Part shown: positions 28,854 through 38,161 of the stretch, one piece after another | Layout of the letters: each line of letters begins with the position of its first letter | Numbering within the stretch: position 1 is the stretch's first letter | DNA from: Trichomonas tenax | Taxonomy: Eukaryota; Parabasalia; Trichomonadida; Trichomonadidae | Reading direction: 5' to 3' | DNA: 64,000 nt | Assembly (NCBI GenBank): GCA_023091735.1 | Contig: JALKBU010000016.1 | Location: forward strand, 62,001-126,000 | Made by a program: the position numbers and the translations under genes | Notes under the pieces: generated by a model | Told to the model about the DNA's origin: nothing | Seen by the model: only the letters and a program-made list of their open reading frames with translations | The model's database searches: none

Positions 28854-30224
28854 ATGATTTGCTTTTTAATAACATTTTCGAGTTCCCACTTATTCGACTT
28901 TCAATACCAAAGAATTGTCGCCGGAGACATGATTATGCGCCATGTGGACACCCTCAGTGGCCAAATTTTCGTCAATCTCTCGATTTCAAATTGCCCACCA
29001 AATTATTCGATTCAGTTATATGCGTATGAAGAAGCGAGAAAGCCTTATGTGTTTCCAAACATATCAAATTACCAGCCGATTTGCTGCCCAGACAGTTCTA
29101 AGTGCATGGTCGGACAAGTTTTTTTCTCAGACAAGGCTCCTGTCGTTTCTAGGACCATAATTCCACTCAATGCCTCGAATGCAGCAAAAAATAGCGACAT
29201 TGTTCTTCACCAAAACAACGATATTGAAATCACTAGAAAAGGAATTTGGACAATTTTGATTTCAAACTGCGGATCCGAGGAAATTATGGTCAGTGGATAC
29301 GCTGTGCTTCGCCGCCACGATGGATGTTTAGATATCAGATTGAAACGTTTTGAAACTATCTCTATTTTGATTGTGATTGTCGGAATAGGAATGATTGCGT
29401 ACCACCTCTTCATGTGGATCTCATCTGTTCCAAAATTGACATTAGATCAAAAAATCGTTCTTGGTTTGCTTTCTATTTTCGCGATTTACGGTGTTTCTAC
29501 GACATTAATCTATCGTTCGTGGAACGGCACTGGTGAATACAATGGAAAATTAGCATTTGTTTCTTGTTTAATTCGCGCATCTTTAACAGTGTGTGTTTAT
29601 TACACGATGCTTCGTCTACTACAGCTTCCTGATGAGATAAAGCTATACTCCTTCTTTGGAGCAGTTCTTCCATTATTTATTGGAAGCATTATCGAATTAA
29701 ATGGAATTAAGTGTTTCTCAAGCAAAGACAGCGGTCAATGGGCCTTTGGGTACGGAAATCCATGTCTCGAGTTCTTAACACTGCTCTCAATTCACATTTT
29801 CGTTTTTCTTTATGCGAAAATTCACACTCCAAAAGAAGACGCAAACGAGAAACGTAGAATGTTCCTAGCTTTAGTTCTCTGCACTATAATATCGTACGGC
29901 ATCATGAACTTGACATTGTTCCTGTTTAGACTCGGAAAGGGAATTATACAGACGAGAAAAAGTGAATGGGTTCCTTTCACGCTTTGGCCGATGTTGATTG
30001 TGACAATGATCTCTATAAACGCTTGGTATGCGAGCGAACTCAATCCTGAGGGATGGCAGATGTTCAATCAGACAGAGGAAGCAATCAAATCGATGAATTA
30101 CAAGAGAAAAGCTGCAAAATTTGGAAAGAAACAACACAAGAAAGAAATTTCTGTTAAACCAGAAATTCCTGCTCACGGACCACAAAGGCTGATGCCAGTT
30201 GAATTGGAAGAGCCTCAAGTTTAA
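28854..30224 (+). CDS. GOST-type (LU7TM/GPR107-like) seven-pass membrane protein
   Basis: The upstream in-frame TTG (28809) is not a start. ATG 28854 places a signal peptide at the N-terminus (MICFLITFSSSHLFDF); the product is 456 aa. A lumenal domain follows (residues 15-180) with several Cys (ICCPDSSKC, SNCGSEEI) and N-glycosylation sequons. Seven hydrophobic segments lie between about 185 and 405 and end in WYASELNPEGW. The cytosolic tail is basic. Layout and size fit the Golgi-localised GOST family (TMEM87/GPR107/LUSTR). Specific residues are poorly conserved, so the family call is tentative. Confidence 0.7.
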   Translation: MICFLITFSSSHLFDFQYQRIVAGDMIMRHVDTLSGQIFVNLSISNCPPNYSIQLYAYEEARKPYVFPNISNYQPICCPDSSKCMVGQVFFSDKAPVVSRTIIPLNASNAAKNSDIVLHQNNDIEITRKGIWTILISNCGSEEIMVSGYAVLRRHDGCLDIRLKRFETISILIVIVGIGMIAYHLFMWISSVPKLTLDQKIVLGLLSIFAIYGVSTTLIYRSWNGTGEYNGKLAFVSCLIRASLTVCVYYTMLRLLQLPDEIKLYSFFGAVLPLFIGSIIELNGIKCFSSKDSGQWAFGYGNPCLEFLTLLSIHIFVFLYAKIHTPKEDANEKRRMFLALVLCTIISYGIMNLTLFLFRLGKGIIQTRKSEWVPFTLWPMLIVTMISINAWYASELNPEGWQMFNQTEEAIKSMNYKRKAAKFGKKQHKKEISVKPEIPAHGPQRLMPVELEEPQV

Positions 30225-30563
30225 TATATATGAAAATTGTTTATTTTTATTGTTCTTTAGTTGAAATTTTATGTTATATAAATATTAAAATTATATTATT
30301 GAAATGATTTACACCAAACACAATAATATTTAGTTAAGCCAAAGCATATTATCGTAACCACAATGAATTAATCATTAAATATTTTTTTTCATTAATTGAA
30401 TTTTGTTTTTGATTGAAAATAAACCAGATTTTACATATACTTTAAAAATTTCTCTTTGATTTAACATTGCTTTATAGTTATTTCAAGTAAATATTGAACT
30501 TGATAAAAAATATTTTATAAAAACAACGAGAAAATTGATTTATATAAACAACGCAAAGAACTA
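30225..30563. other. Convergent spacer without a gene
   Basis: This 339-base AT-rich gap lies between two 3' ends. It has no motif copies, which fits the idea that the motif marks promoters only. Confidence 0.4.
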
Positions 30564-30974
30564 CTAAGATTTGATTTGCTTAATCATCTCAATTTCAAAC
30601 TCTTGAGCTTCATTTAACAAAGAAATTGTGTTAATTTGAATATTTCTCACCAAATTGAGGTGTTGCTTCTGTATTTCCGAAATTTTCGCTGTTGCTTCGT
30701 CAACTTTTTGCTCAAAAATCTTTTTATTTTCTTCTTCGTGAGATTTCATTGCTGCTTTGACGAGACTGTTTGCTTCCTTTCGCGACTGCTGCACTCTCAA
30801 GAATTCGTCGTGAATATCGTGGAAATATTGATTTACTTCTTGTGTTTCATTTTGTATGTTTTTGATTTCTTCGAAAATTTGTCTGTCATTCTGCACAGTT
30901 TCAGATCCAATGATGTAAGCCGCAATTCCTAAAATTTGGTCATCTAATATTGGAATTTGGCTTTGATTCTTCAT
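30564..30974 (-). CDS. Small coiled-coil protein, 136 aa
   Basis: The best start is the ATG at 30972-30974 (MKNQSQIPILDDQILG), with TCATT about 20 bases upstream; the longer frame to 31109 crosses promoter motifs. The protein is nearly all coiled coil (QNDRQIFEEIKNIQNETQEVNQY, EENKKIFEQKVDEATAKISEIQ) and ends at a TAG. No family is recognised. Small size and full-length helix would suit a kinetochore, SNARE-adaptor or basal-body subunit, but there is no evidence to choose. Confidence 0.7.
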   Translation of the reverse strand: MKNQSQIPILDDQILGIAAYIIGSETVQNDRQIFEEIKNIQNETQEVNQYFHDIHDEFLRVQQSRKEANSLVKAAMKSHEEENKKIFEQKVDEATAKISEIQKQHLNLVRNIQINTISLLNEAQEFEIEMIKQIKS

Positions 30975-31090
30975 TTTTCTTGTAAAAATGATTTTGTCAT
31001 GTAAATCTAGATTTGACAAATAAAATATTTTTGGCATATAAATCACAACTTTGTCAAGTAAAATCATTGAATATGACATGATTTTTGTCA
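30975..31090. promoter_or_regulatory. Promoter motif cluster
   Basis: Directly upstream of the coiled-coil gene are TTTGTCATGTAAATC (30994), TTTGACAAATAAAAT (31012), TTTGGCATATAAATC (31030) and TTTGTCAAGTAAAATC (31050), spaced about 18-20 bases. The regular spacing is close to two helical turns. Confidence 0.55.
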
Positions 31091-31139
31091 ATTTCGGACA
31101 ACAATCCAATTGCGGGCCAAACCAACCAAATTGGGAGGT

Positions 31140-31785
31140 ACATGCAATGGCACAATCTGCACCATTGAGAGTCCCTATGCGAGACCACCCATAACTGTTG
31201 TCAAATATATGACAATAACCAACGTTAAAGATCTTCCTAATAGGGCATTTTTAACCTACACAAACTTAGTCGATGTCAATATTTTAAACAGTTTGACATC
31301 TATTGGTAGTTATGCTTTTTCTAATTGCAGTAATTTAACAACAATTACATTTCCAAACAGTTTGATATATATATATATTAATTCTTATGCTTTTGCTGAT
31401 TGCAGTAATTTATCAACTGTCACATTTCCGTATAATTTATGATAAAGCTTTTTATGATTACAGTAAATTGACAAAAATTGTTTTGCAGTCATCCATAACA
31501 TTAGAATATGATATTTTTGTTGATATTGGAAAACAGGTTGTTATTAATTATTCAGGTACAGAAGATATCTCACATAATAATACATTTAATATCATTAAAA
31601 GAATCTGCACAGAAGTTTATATCTTTAACAAAAATTATCGTAAATACACATTTTGCGAATTTCCTGTTGTTTTCTGCAATGGGAACTCAAACAAGAAATG
31701 TTCTAAACGATTCATTAACTTTCTCTCATTTTGCACATATATCAATCATACTATTCATTCACTTCTTATGACTAAAGAATCATAG
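31140..31785 (+). pseudogene. BspA-type LRR gene remnant, copy 1
   Basis: A truncated N-terminus (CNGTICTIESPYARPP) is followed by TpLRR units (NSLTSIGSYAFSNCSNLTTITF). A frameshift near 31440 turns the frame at FPYNL into a stop; the other frame continues YDKAFYDYSKLTKIVLQS into a conserved C-terminal module (GKQVVINYSGTEDISHNN) and ends LLMTKES. There is no credible start codon before the repeats. BspA-like proteins are surface or secreted adhesin-like proteins, numerous in trichomonads. Confidence 0.8.
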
Positions 31786-31792
31786 CATTTGT
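31376..31792 (+). repeat. Direct repeat with 34530-34946
   Basis: About 417 bases are identical by eye to 34530-34946 in the same orientation, including the frameshift at the FPYNL/YDKAF junction. Identity ends a few bases after the TAG stop, where CATTTGTTAATT becomes CATTTGCTAAAT. The two copies bracket the RCC1-like gene. Confidence 0.85.
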
Positions 31793-31996
31793 TAATTTAG
31801 AAAAACAATTTAAATTCATCGCTTTGTATAAATTTAAAAAGACCAGAAGTTGGCTAAATTATATTTTCAAACATTTATTTATAATTAATATTGATTGCAA
31901 ACATTTAGTTTGATATATATTTTATGTATGCTAATAAATTTTTTCCCCAAGTGATGATCAAAAAATAAAGTTTATTGGAATAACAAAAATATTTTA

Positions 31997-34261
31997 TTAA
32001 TTCGAAGTCTTCGGTCCTAAGAATTCCATTGCAGGACGTTTAACAACAGTGAACAAATCCGGAATCAAGCTTGTCGAGAATGTCAATGAAATAAGTTCTC
32101 CAGTCTCGTGAGAAACGAAAACCATTGATGTATCATTATATCCCATAAACTCGCATTGTTCGAACTCCTTCATGTTGATGATATCGCCAGGCAATATAAG
32201 GCTCTCTCCTATACCCGGAGAGCCGACCTGAAGGCCTTGTGCATCGCTGCGTGTTGCCATGAAGTCAGATCTATAGACAATGTTTGCTGTATTCGATGGA
32301 GGAAGGAGACGAGCTTTTGTGTGGCCACTGTATACAGCGTACCATCCTGTCTCGTTGACACCAACAGCTCGTGCGTATGCAGAACCAATCACGAGAATGT
32401 CGCCAGGCATAATTCCGCCTGTAGACGATTCCGTGTCAAGAGAAACTTTAACTGTTGCGCCATCGATTGTCTCTATCGTTCTCGCTGCTGGCATCGAAAT
32501 TCTCCTGACTAATTGCATGTCTAGAACTGAAACAGGAGCTGCTTCGTATCCATTGATTCTCATCTCATCAGTCTGCACGTAAGCAGTGTCAGCGAAACCT
32601 AAAACAGTCGCGAAACCAATCGGTGTGATCACTCTATCTGTTGGAACGAACAATCTTCGGCCTTTCGCTGAAATATCAATTGTAACTCTGACGCCATCAA
32701 TTCTCATTACATCTCTCGTGTGAGGAAGGTCATTGCTGTTCCTCCTCAAGACTTTGAACTTCATCAGTTTGTGGGAGAAAACTTTGCGTGAAGAAATATC
32801 AAGAATCACCAACATGTTCGAGAAAACACCGAGAACTTCGCATGTTCCCTTTTGCGGAACCCATATTAAGTCACCAACAGCATAACCGAATGTCTGCACG
32901 AACTCAGGTGTCGTATCAGCGAACGCTTCTACTCCATCTATGAACATCTTCTGGAGGGAGTGGTTTGGACGTGAAACTAAAGTGATGGATTCACTGACAT
33001 CTTTGAATGAGAAGTCGCATGCGGCAAAAATTCTTGTTTGGCCATCGGGAATGACCCACAGCGCTCCTTGTGCGTGTCCAGCGACAACAGCATCTGTAGC
33101 TCCAACGGTGACTTTGTCGCCTGCAAGGAGATTGACTGGGAACAGCAAATCGCTGCTCTGATCCAAAGTTACGGGTCTATCGAGTGCTGTGAAGAATGTG
33201 TCACCAATTCTTCCTGTGAGATATGTTGCGATCTCTTCTATAGGGACTCTCCTGTCTGCGAGATATGCAGTATCAGCTGATGAAGCAAGATATGTGTCAG
33301 TGAATTGCGGAGAAGAGATTTCAGTGCCTGATTCGATGGGAAGAAAGTTTCCTGGCTTGATTTGTTTCTGCGGATGTCCATTAATGAAAAGATATCTTTC
33401 TCCGAGAAGAACAAACGATAAAAGAGGACCGTGTATGGGCATAGACTGGATGCTGACGAAGTTGTTTGACACGAGAGAGAAAGAACGCGATTTATTCGAT
33501 GCGTGAGCGAGATTTCCTGAAGTATCGAGAATGAGAAGGTCTCCGTTCTCATAACCAGCTTTGGCACATTCGAAACCTGATGGAAGATAAAATTCATTCA
33601 CATTTCCTGATTGATAAACAACTAATTTGTATTTATTTTGAATAATAATTAAACTGTCTCTTCCTGAAAAAAGAGAAAGTCCATTACATAAGAATTTCAT
33701 TTCTTCACCGATTTTCGCTGAGTAGACGTCTCCTTTGTTGTTCATTGTCGCGATATGAGTTGAATTTATCACAGTCGAAATTAATTGACCTGGCGCTGTC
33801 TTATTTATGCAGTTTGTGCTGTCTGTATATATATGAATGTGGTTTTTATCTGTAATAAATGCAAATTTTGAATCAAATGCCGAAAGTCCGCGTAATCCTT
33901 TATATTTATCGAATTTCATCTCAGAATATGCATCGCCACTGATCAATATCTTGTTTGACTTCGAAATTCCGACTGTAAACTCTTTTCCACACGAAATTTC
34001 AAAAAGTTCTTCGTTAAAATCCAATGGAAAAGGAATAGAGATACGAGAACCGGCATTGGATGAAACCTGATGGCGGTTGTTGTGCCCAAATCCAAAAGAC
34101 TTACCGGATTTATCGAGAAAAGCATAATGATCAGCAGATCCTGAAAAAATAACCGGATTCTTGCCATTGAGCGATATAAAACTCTGTTTACTCTGTGGAT
34201 TTTTGCTGTTTTTCTTCAATTGACAGAAAAATCCATCAGAGATTCGAGCTGACATTTTCAT
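31997..34261 (-). CDS. RCC1-like propeller fused to SH3-like repeats
   Basis: ATG at 34259-34261 gives 754 aa; an internal ATG two codons later is also possible. Residues 1-310 show RCC1-type blades (HYAFLDKSGKSFGFGHNNRH, ISCGKEFTVGISKSNKILISG, THIATMNNKGDVYSA). Residues about 375-750 contain five related units of the form GDxVxxxxGxAxVxGxxxxxxxV (LLAGDKVTVGATDAVVAG, AVGDLIWVPQKGTCEVLGV, PTDRVITPIGFATVLGF, MPGDILVIGSAYARAVGV, LPGDIINMKEFEQCEFMGY). RCC1 propellers act as Ran exchange factors or other scaffolds. The repeated small beta domains suggest a scaffold rather than a Ran GEF. Confidence 0.75.
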   Translation of the reverse strand: MKMSARISDGFFCQLKKNSKNPQSKQSFISLNGKNPVIFSGSADHYAFLDKSGKSFGFGHNNRHQVSSNAGSRISIPFPLDFNEELFEISCGKEFTVGISKSNKILISGDAYSEMKFDKYKGLRGLSAFDSKFAFITDKNHIHIYTDSTNCINKTAPGQLISTVINSTHIATMNNKGDVYSAKIGEEMKFLCNGLSLFSGRDSLIIIQNKYKLVVYQSGNVNEFYLPSGFECAKAGYENGDLLILDTSGNLAHASNKSRSFSLVSNNFVSIQSMPIHGPLLSFVLLGERYLFINGHPQKQIKPGNFLPIESGTEISSPQFTDTYLASSADTAYLADRRVPIEEIATYLTGRIGDTFFTALDRPVTLDQSSDLLFPVNLLAGDKVTVGATDAVVAGHAQGALWVIPDGQTRIFAACDFSFKDVSESITLVSRPNHSLQKMFIDGVEAFADTTPEFVQTFGYAVGDLIWVPQKGTCEVLGVFSNMLVILDISSRKVFSHKLMKFKVLRRNSNDLPHTRDVMRIDGVRVTIDISAKGRRLFVPTDRVITPIGFATVLGFADTAYVQTDEMRINGYEAAPVSVLDMQLVRRISMPAARTIETIDGATVKVSLDTESSTGGIMPGDILVIGSAYARAVGVNETGWYAVYSGHTKARLLPPSNTANIVYRSDFMATRSDAQGLQVGSPGIGESLILPGDIINMKEFEQCEFMGYNDTSMVFVSHETGELISLTFSTSLIPDLFTVVKRPAMEFLGPKTSN

Positions 34262-34325
34262 TTAAATTTTGACATGTAAAATGTGTCAAGTATATTTTTA
34301 CATGTCAAAAGCAATATTTTTCATA
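34262..34325. promoter_or_regulatory. Promoter motif cluster of the RCC1-like gene
   Basis: Within 60 bases of the start are TTTTGACATGTAAAAT (34267), TGTGTCAAGTATAT (34282) and TTTTACATGTCAAAA (34296). On the gene's strand the nearest copy reads TTTTACATGTCAAAATTTAAATG, placing the motif 8-25 bases before the ATG. Confidence 0.55.
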
Positions 34326-34939
34326 AAGTGACATTTATTTAAAATTTTTCAATTTTGTTTTCGAGTTTTAGATTTCATTAAAATGCAATGACGATAACAC
34401 AATCTGCACCACTAATGGTGACTATTTCTTTTCAGCTCTACCAAAAACTAATGTTGAAACTCTTTTCGATGGGGCATTATCTACGTATAAAAACTTAGCT
34501 AGTGTCAATATTTTAAACAGTTTGATACATATTAATTCTTATGCTTTTGCTGATTGCAGTAATTTATCAACTGTCACATTTCCGTATAATTTATGATAAA
34601 GCTTTTTATGATTACAGTAAATTGACAAAAATTGTTTTGCAGTCATCCATAACATTAGAATATGATATTTTTGTTGATATTGGAAAACAGGTTGTTATTA
34701 ATTATTCAGGTACAGAAGATATCTCACATAATAATACATTTAATATCATTAAAAGAATCTGCACAGAAGTTTATATCTTTAACAAAAATTATCGTAAATA
34801 CACATTTTGCGAATTTCCTGTTGTTTTCTGCAATGGGAACTCAAACAAGAAATGTTCTAAACGATTCATTAACTTTCTCTCATTTTGCACATATATCAAT
34901 CATACTATTCATTCACTTCTTATGACTAAAGAATCATAG
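34326..34939 (+). pseudogene. BspA-type LRR gene remnant, copy 2
   Basis: The sequence begins with an untranslated-looking stretch also seen at 59335, then CNDDNTICTTNGDYFFSAL, NVETLFDGALSTY and VNILNSLIHINSYAFADCSNLSTVTF. It then has the same frameshift and C-terminal module as copy 1. No start codon leads into the frame. It retains only one full TpLRR unit before the module. Confidence 0.8.
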
Positions 34940-34946
34940 CATTTGC
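34530..34946 (+). repeat. Direct repeat with 31376-31792
   Basis: This is the second copy of the identical segment of about 417 bases. Because the shared segment includes the same disabling frameshift, the duplication or gene conversion happened after the gene was already broken. Confidence 0.85.
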
Positions 34947-35186
34947 TAAATTATATTATAATTTCTGGCTTGGATTCGTTGATTTACCTAATGTGATAGT
35001 ACCAACACAACTTTGCATGAGGAGACTGTCAACTATCAGTCTTAAACAAAGTGACATGAGTATACAAATCAGGTATGATAGTTTGTAAAATATTACTTGA
35101 CAAAATTCATTTTACATGACCAATTTCATTAATCACTCTTCAATTCATGTCAAGTACAATCGCGAACTCCATGTCTTTAAGACTTT

Positions 35187-35393
35187 CACTAGCTAAAGAA
35201 TCAAAAAAACATGATTTTGTTCTCGATATATAATTCGAAATAAAAAAGCGTGCTTTTCATTCATTTTTGCTGTTATATGCAACCACTATATACAATAAGG
35301 TTGTTCACATCAACAAAAATGGACGAATGGCACGCTTTTTTTTCTTATTTATAATCGAGGATTAAGCCTTTTTTTGCCTCTTTTAGCTGGTGA
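35187..35393. repeat. Hairpin element with ~100-bp arms (CACTAGCTAAA ... TTTTAGCTGGTG)
   Basis: The left arm (35187-35286) and right arm (about 35297-35393) are imperfect inverted copies. Best-matched parts are AAAAAAGCGTGC, CATTCATTTTTG against CGTCCATTTTTG on the complement, and the ends CACTAGCTAAA and TTTTAGCTGGTG. The loop is only about 10 bases. No coding potential. It looks like a foldback or MITE-like element, or a long-hairpin RNA. Confidence 0.7.
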
Positions 35394-35422
35394 GTGTCTT
35401 GAATCTGTGTGGTCCTAAGGTT

Positions 35423-35568
35423 TCACCAGCTAAAAAAGTAAAAACATCGGCTTGCGTCGATAATTATTTCAATACAATACTTTTTTTCATAAGTGCTTTT
35501 CGTCCATTTTTGCTGCTGCGTGCAGCTACAGGGTGTGGTGTAGTTGCACATAGCAGCAAAAAAACACG
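35423..35568. repeat. Second, partly truncated copy of the hairpin element
   Basis: CACCAGCTAAAAAAG at 35423 starts an arm collinear with the left arm of the neighbouring element, with GTGCTTTTCGTCCATTTTTGC matching GTGCTTTTCATTCATTTTTGC. The return arm is short (GTAGTTGCACATAGCAGCAAAAA, about 35538-35568). Its first bases also pair with the TTTTAGCTGGTGA end of the first element. Flanks before both copies are related, so this is a diverged tandem duplication. Confidence 0.6.
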
Positions 35569-35838
35569 AAATCTCCATTTTAATGTCACATCAAATTAAA
35601 AATGATATTCCCCCTTTATTATTTTTTTTGATATTTTTTAAGATCCGACAATCTGACACTTTACAAGGCGACTCATTGACACGCAAAACAAAATTTGAGA
35701 CTGAAATCAAAAATTGAATGTGAATCAGCCTTCTCAATTTCTCTAAAATTTTTTGTTATTTTTAGTCCCTTCATTGAGAAGTCCAGAGACCATTTGAAGA
35801 AAAATTATGTCTTCCAAAATCATTTTTATTTTTGTTGT

Positions 35839-37335
35839 ATGGAGAAGATTGGAACTAGAGTTGTTGGTTTTGATAATGCTAAGTATGTCGCTATGCAGTC
35901 AGGAAGGATCAGGGAGCGCATTAGTCAGTTTGGTGATAAATTGTATCTAGAATTTGGCGGAAAGCTCTTCGACGACCTTCACACATCGAGAGTTCTCCCT
36001 GGATTCGCGCCAGACAGCAAACTGAGAATGCTCCTTCAGTTAGCCGACCAAGCAGAGATCGTTATCGCGATCAACGCGGCGGATATCGAGAAGAACAAGA
36101 TTCGCTCGGATCTCGGCATCACAATTGATGAGGACATATTCAGGCTCATCCAATCATTCAGGGACACAGGGCTCTATGTCGGCAGCATAGTCATCACTCA
36201 TTACGCTGGACAGCCGACAGCAGACGACTTCAAGATCAAGCTCGAGAGCAAAGGAGTCAGCGTCTATCGTCACTATATCCTCGAGGGATATCCGAACAAT
36301 GTTTCGCTCATCGTCAGTGAGAATGGTTATGGAAAGAATGACTACATTCAGACAACGAAGCCTCTCGTCATCGTCACAGCGCCAGGACCGGGAAGTGGAA
36401 AAATGGCAACTTGCCTCTCTCAAGTTTACAATGAGCACAAGAGAGGAATCAAAGCAGGTTATGCGAAATTCGAAACATTCCCAATCTGGAATTTGCCTCT
36501 CGAGCACCCAGTCAACATCGCGTACGAGGCAGCAACAGCAGACTTGAACGACATAAACATGATCGACAGCTTCCATCTCGCGGCGTATGGCGTCGAGACA
36601 GTCAACTATAACAGAGACATCGAGATATTCCCTGTCCTCAACAAGATATTCGAGGAGATCTTCGGAAAATCGCCGTACAAGTCTCCGACAGACATGGGAG
36701 TCAACATGGCCGGATATTGCATTTGCAACGACGAAGCTGTCTCTGAGGCATCGAAGTAGGAGATCATTCGTCGCTATTACAAGTCTCTCAACAAAGTCGC
36801 AATCTCAGGAAAGGGAAGGAACGAGATCAGGAAGATCGAAGAGCTGATGAAGAAGGCAAACATCTCAACGAAGAACAGAAAGGTTGTCGAACCATGTCTT
36901 CAACTCGCAAACGAAACGAAGTTGCCAGCGTGCGCAATCGAACTTTCTGACGGAACAATCATCAGAGGAAGGACATCAGATCTTCTTGGTCCATGCTCAG
37001 GAATGCTCCTCAACGCGGTGAAGTACTTAGGAAAGATCGATCCAGATATCAAACTCATAGCATCAACATGCATAGAACCAATACAGAAGTTAAAGACGCA
37101 GTTCTTGGGAAGCAAGAATCCAAGACTTCACACAGATGAAGTTCTTATCGCTTTGTCAATGTGCGCTGCAACAGATCCGAACGCAGAGATCGCTCTTCAA
37201 CAGCTCGAGAAGCTCAAAGGATGCCAAGTTCACACATCTGTCATCATCTCTGAAGTCGACATCAAAATATTCATTCACTTGGGAATCGACATAACAAGTG
37301 AACCAGTATATGAAAACAATAGAATATACCACTAA
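35839..37335 (+). pseudogene. DUF1846 (UPF0371) protein, bacterial type, interrupted by an in-frame TAG
   Basis: ATG 35839 ([16 protein letters not shown]) opens a frame matching the bacterial DUF1846 family nearly throughout: [87 protein letters not shown] and [14 protein letters not shown]. At 36757-36759 a TAG follows EASK. The same frame continues without other damage as EIIRRYYKSLNK to LGIDITSEPVY and a TAA at 37335. Bacterial homologues, as I recall them, have Gln at this position, so one C-to-T change would explain it. Function unknown. It is probably a lateral acquisition. Confidence 0.88.
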
Positions 37336-37605
37336 ATCTGATAGCAATCAAATATAATAAAAAAATACTCTCTCGATTATAGAAATCATCATGAACATTG
37401 TTTGTAATAAAAATTAACTTTCTCACCCTCTCTAACTTTTTCACACACTCCCTCCAAAAACACACTACAATCATTTCAATTTAAACATCATTCATCAAAA
37501 TATTCCGAATCTGGGTTATATTTAAATTAATATTACATTCTTCGACATTGCTGTAATATGATTTTCACACTCCAAAGGTGATTAATTAACAATATCTATG
37601 TTTCA

Positions 37606-38025
37606 TCAGTCGAACAAAGTGAATAAATAGTAGGTTTGAAGTTCAGATGGAAGAAAGTTAATGAATTGTTCAGTGTATTTGTTTTTAGGGAAATCAATGC
37701 AGTAATTAACAGGGATTTCGCAAAATGTGGATTTGTTGTAATTTTTATTCAAGATGCAAATTTCTGTACATGTACTTTTAATGACTTTAACAGTATATGT
37801 GTCTATAATATCATCAATGCCTGAATAATTTATAACAACCTGTTTTCCAACACCATCAAAAACACCTATAATATTTGATGTTGTTGGTGAGTGCAAAACA
37901 ATTTTGGTCAATTTACTACATCCAGAAAAAGCTTTTTCAAAAATACGCAAATTGCTTCGAAATCGTAATTGTTGATAAATTACTGCAATACTGAAATGAT
38001 TTAACATTGATGTCAAACTTTTCAA
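37606..38025 (-). pseudogene. BspA-type C-terminal module fragment
   Basis: About 125 codons carry a diverged version of the conserved C-terminal module: FSGCSKLTKIVLHSPTTSN, GKQVVINYSGIDDIIDTY, KSTCTEICILNKNYNKSTFCEIPV. The N-terminal 25 codons look like a frame-shifted LRR unit (SIAVIYQQLRF, from a YCSNL-type repeat). There are no upstream repeats. It is an isolated 3' remnant lying next to the promoter of the nucleoporin gene. Confidence 0.7.
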
Positions 38026-38161
38026 TCAAAACAATTTGACAAGTAAAATAATTTACAAAAAACAAAATAATTTACACGACAAAATCTACAAATATATAAC
38101 ATGTAAATATATTACACGACAAAGTACAAAAAGATATTGAAAAGCTCTGCTCGGACATTAG
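38026..38161. promoter_or_regulatory. Promoter with four motif copies
   Basis: TTTGACAAGTAAAAT (38035), TTTACACGACAAAAT (38070), ATAACATGTAAATAT (38096) and ATTACACGACAAAGT (38110) lie in both orientations just before the ATG at 38162. Confidence 0.55.

Noticed and set aside
35187..35568. CRISPR-like array
   Set aside because: The repeats are inverted hairpin arms, not short direct repeats with unique spacers, and the genome is eukaryotic.
36757..36759. Alternative genetic code with TAG as Gln
   Set aside because: At least one intact gene here (30564-30974) ends at TAG, and no other gene contains in-frame TAG.
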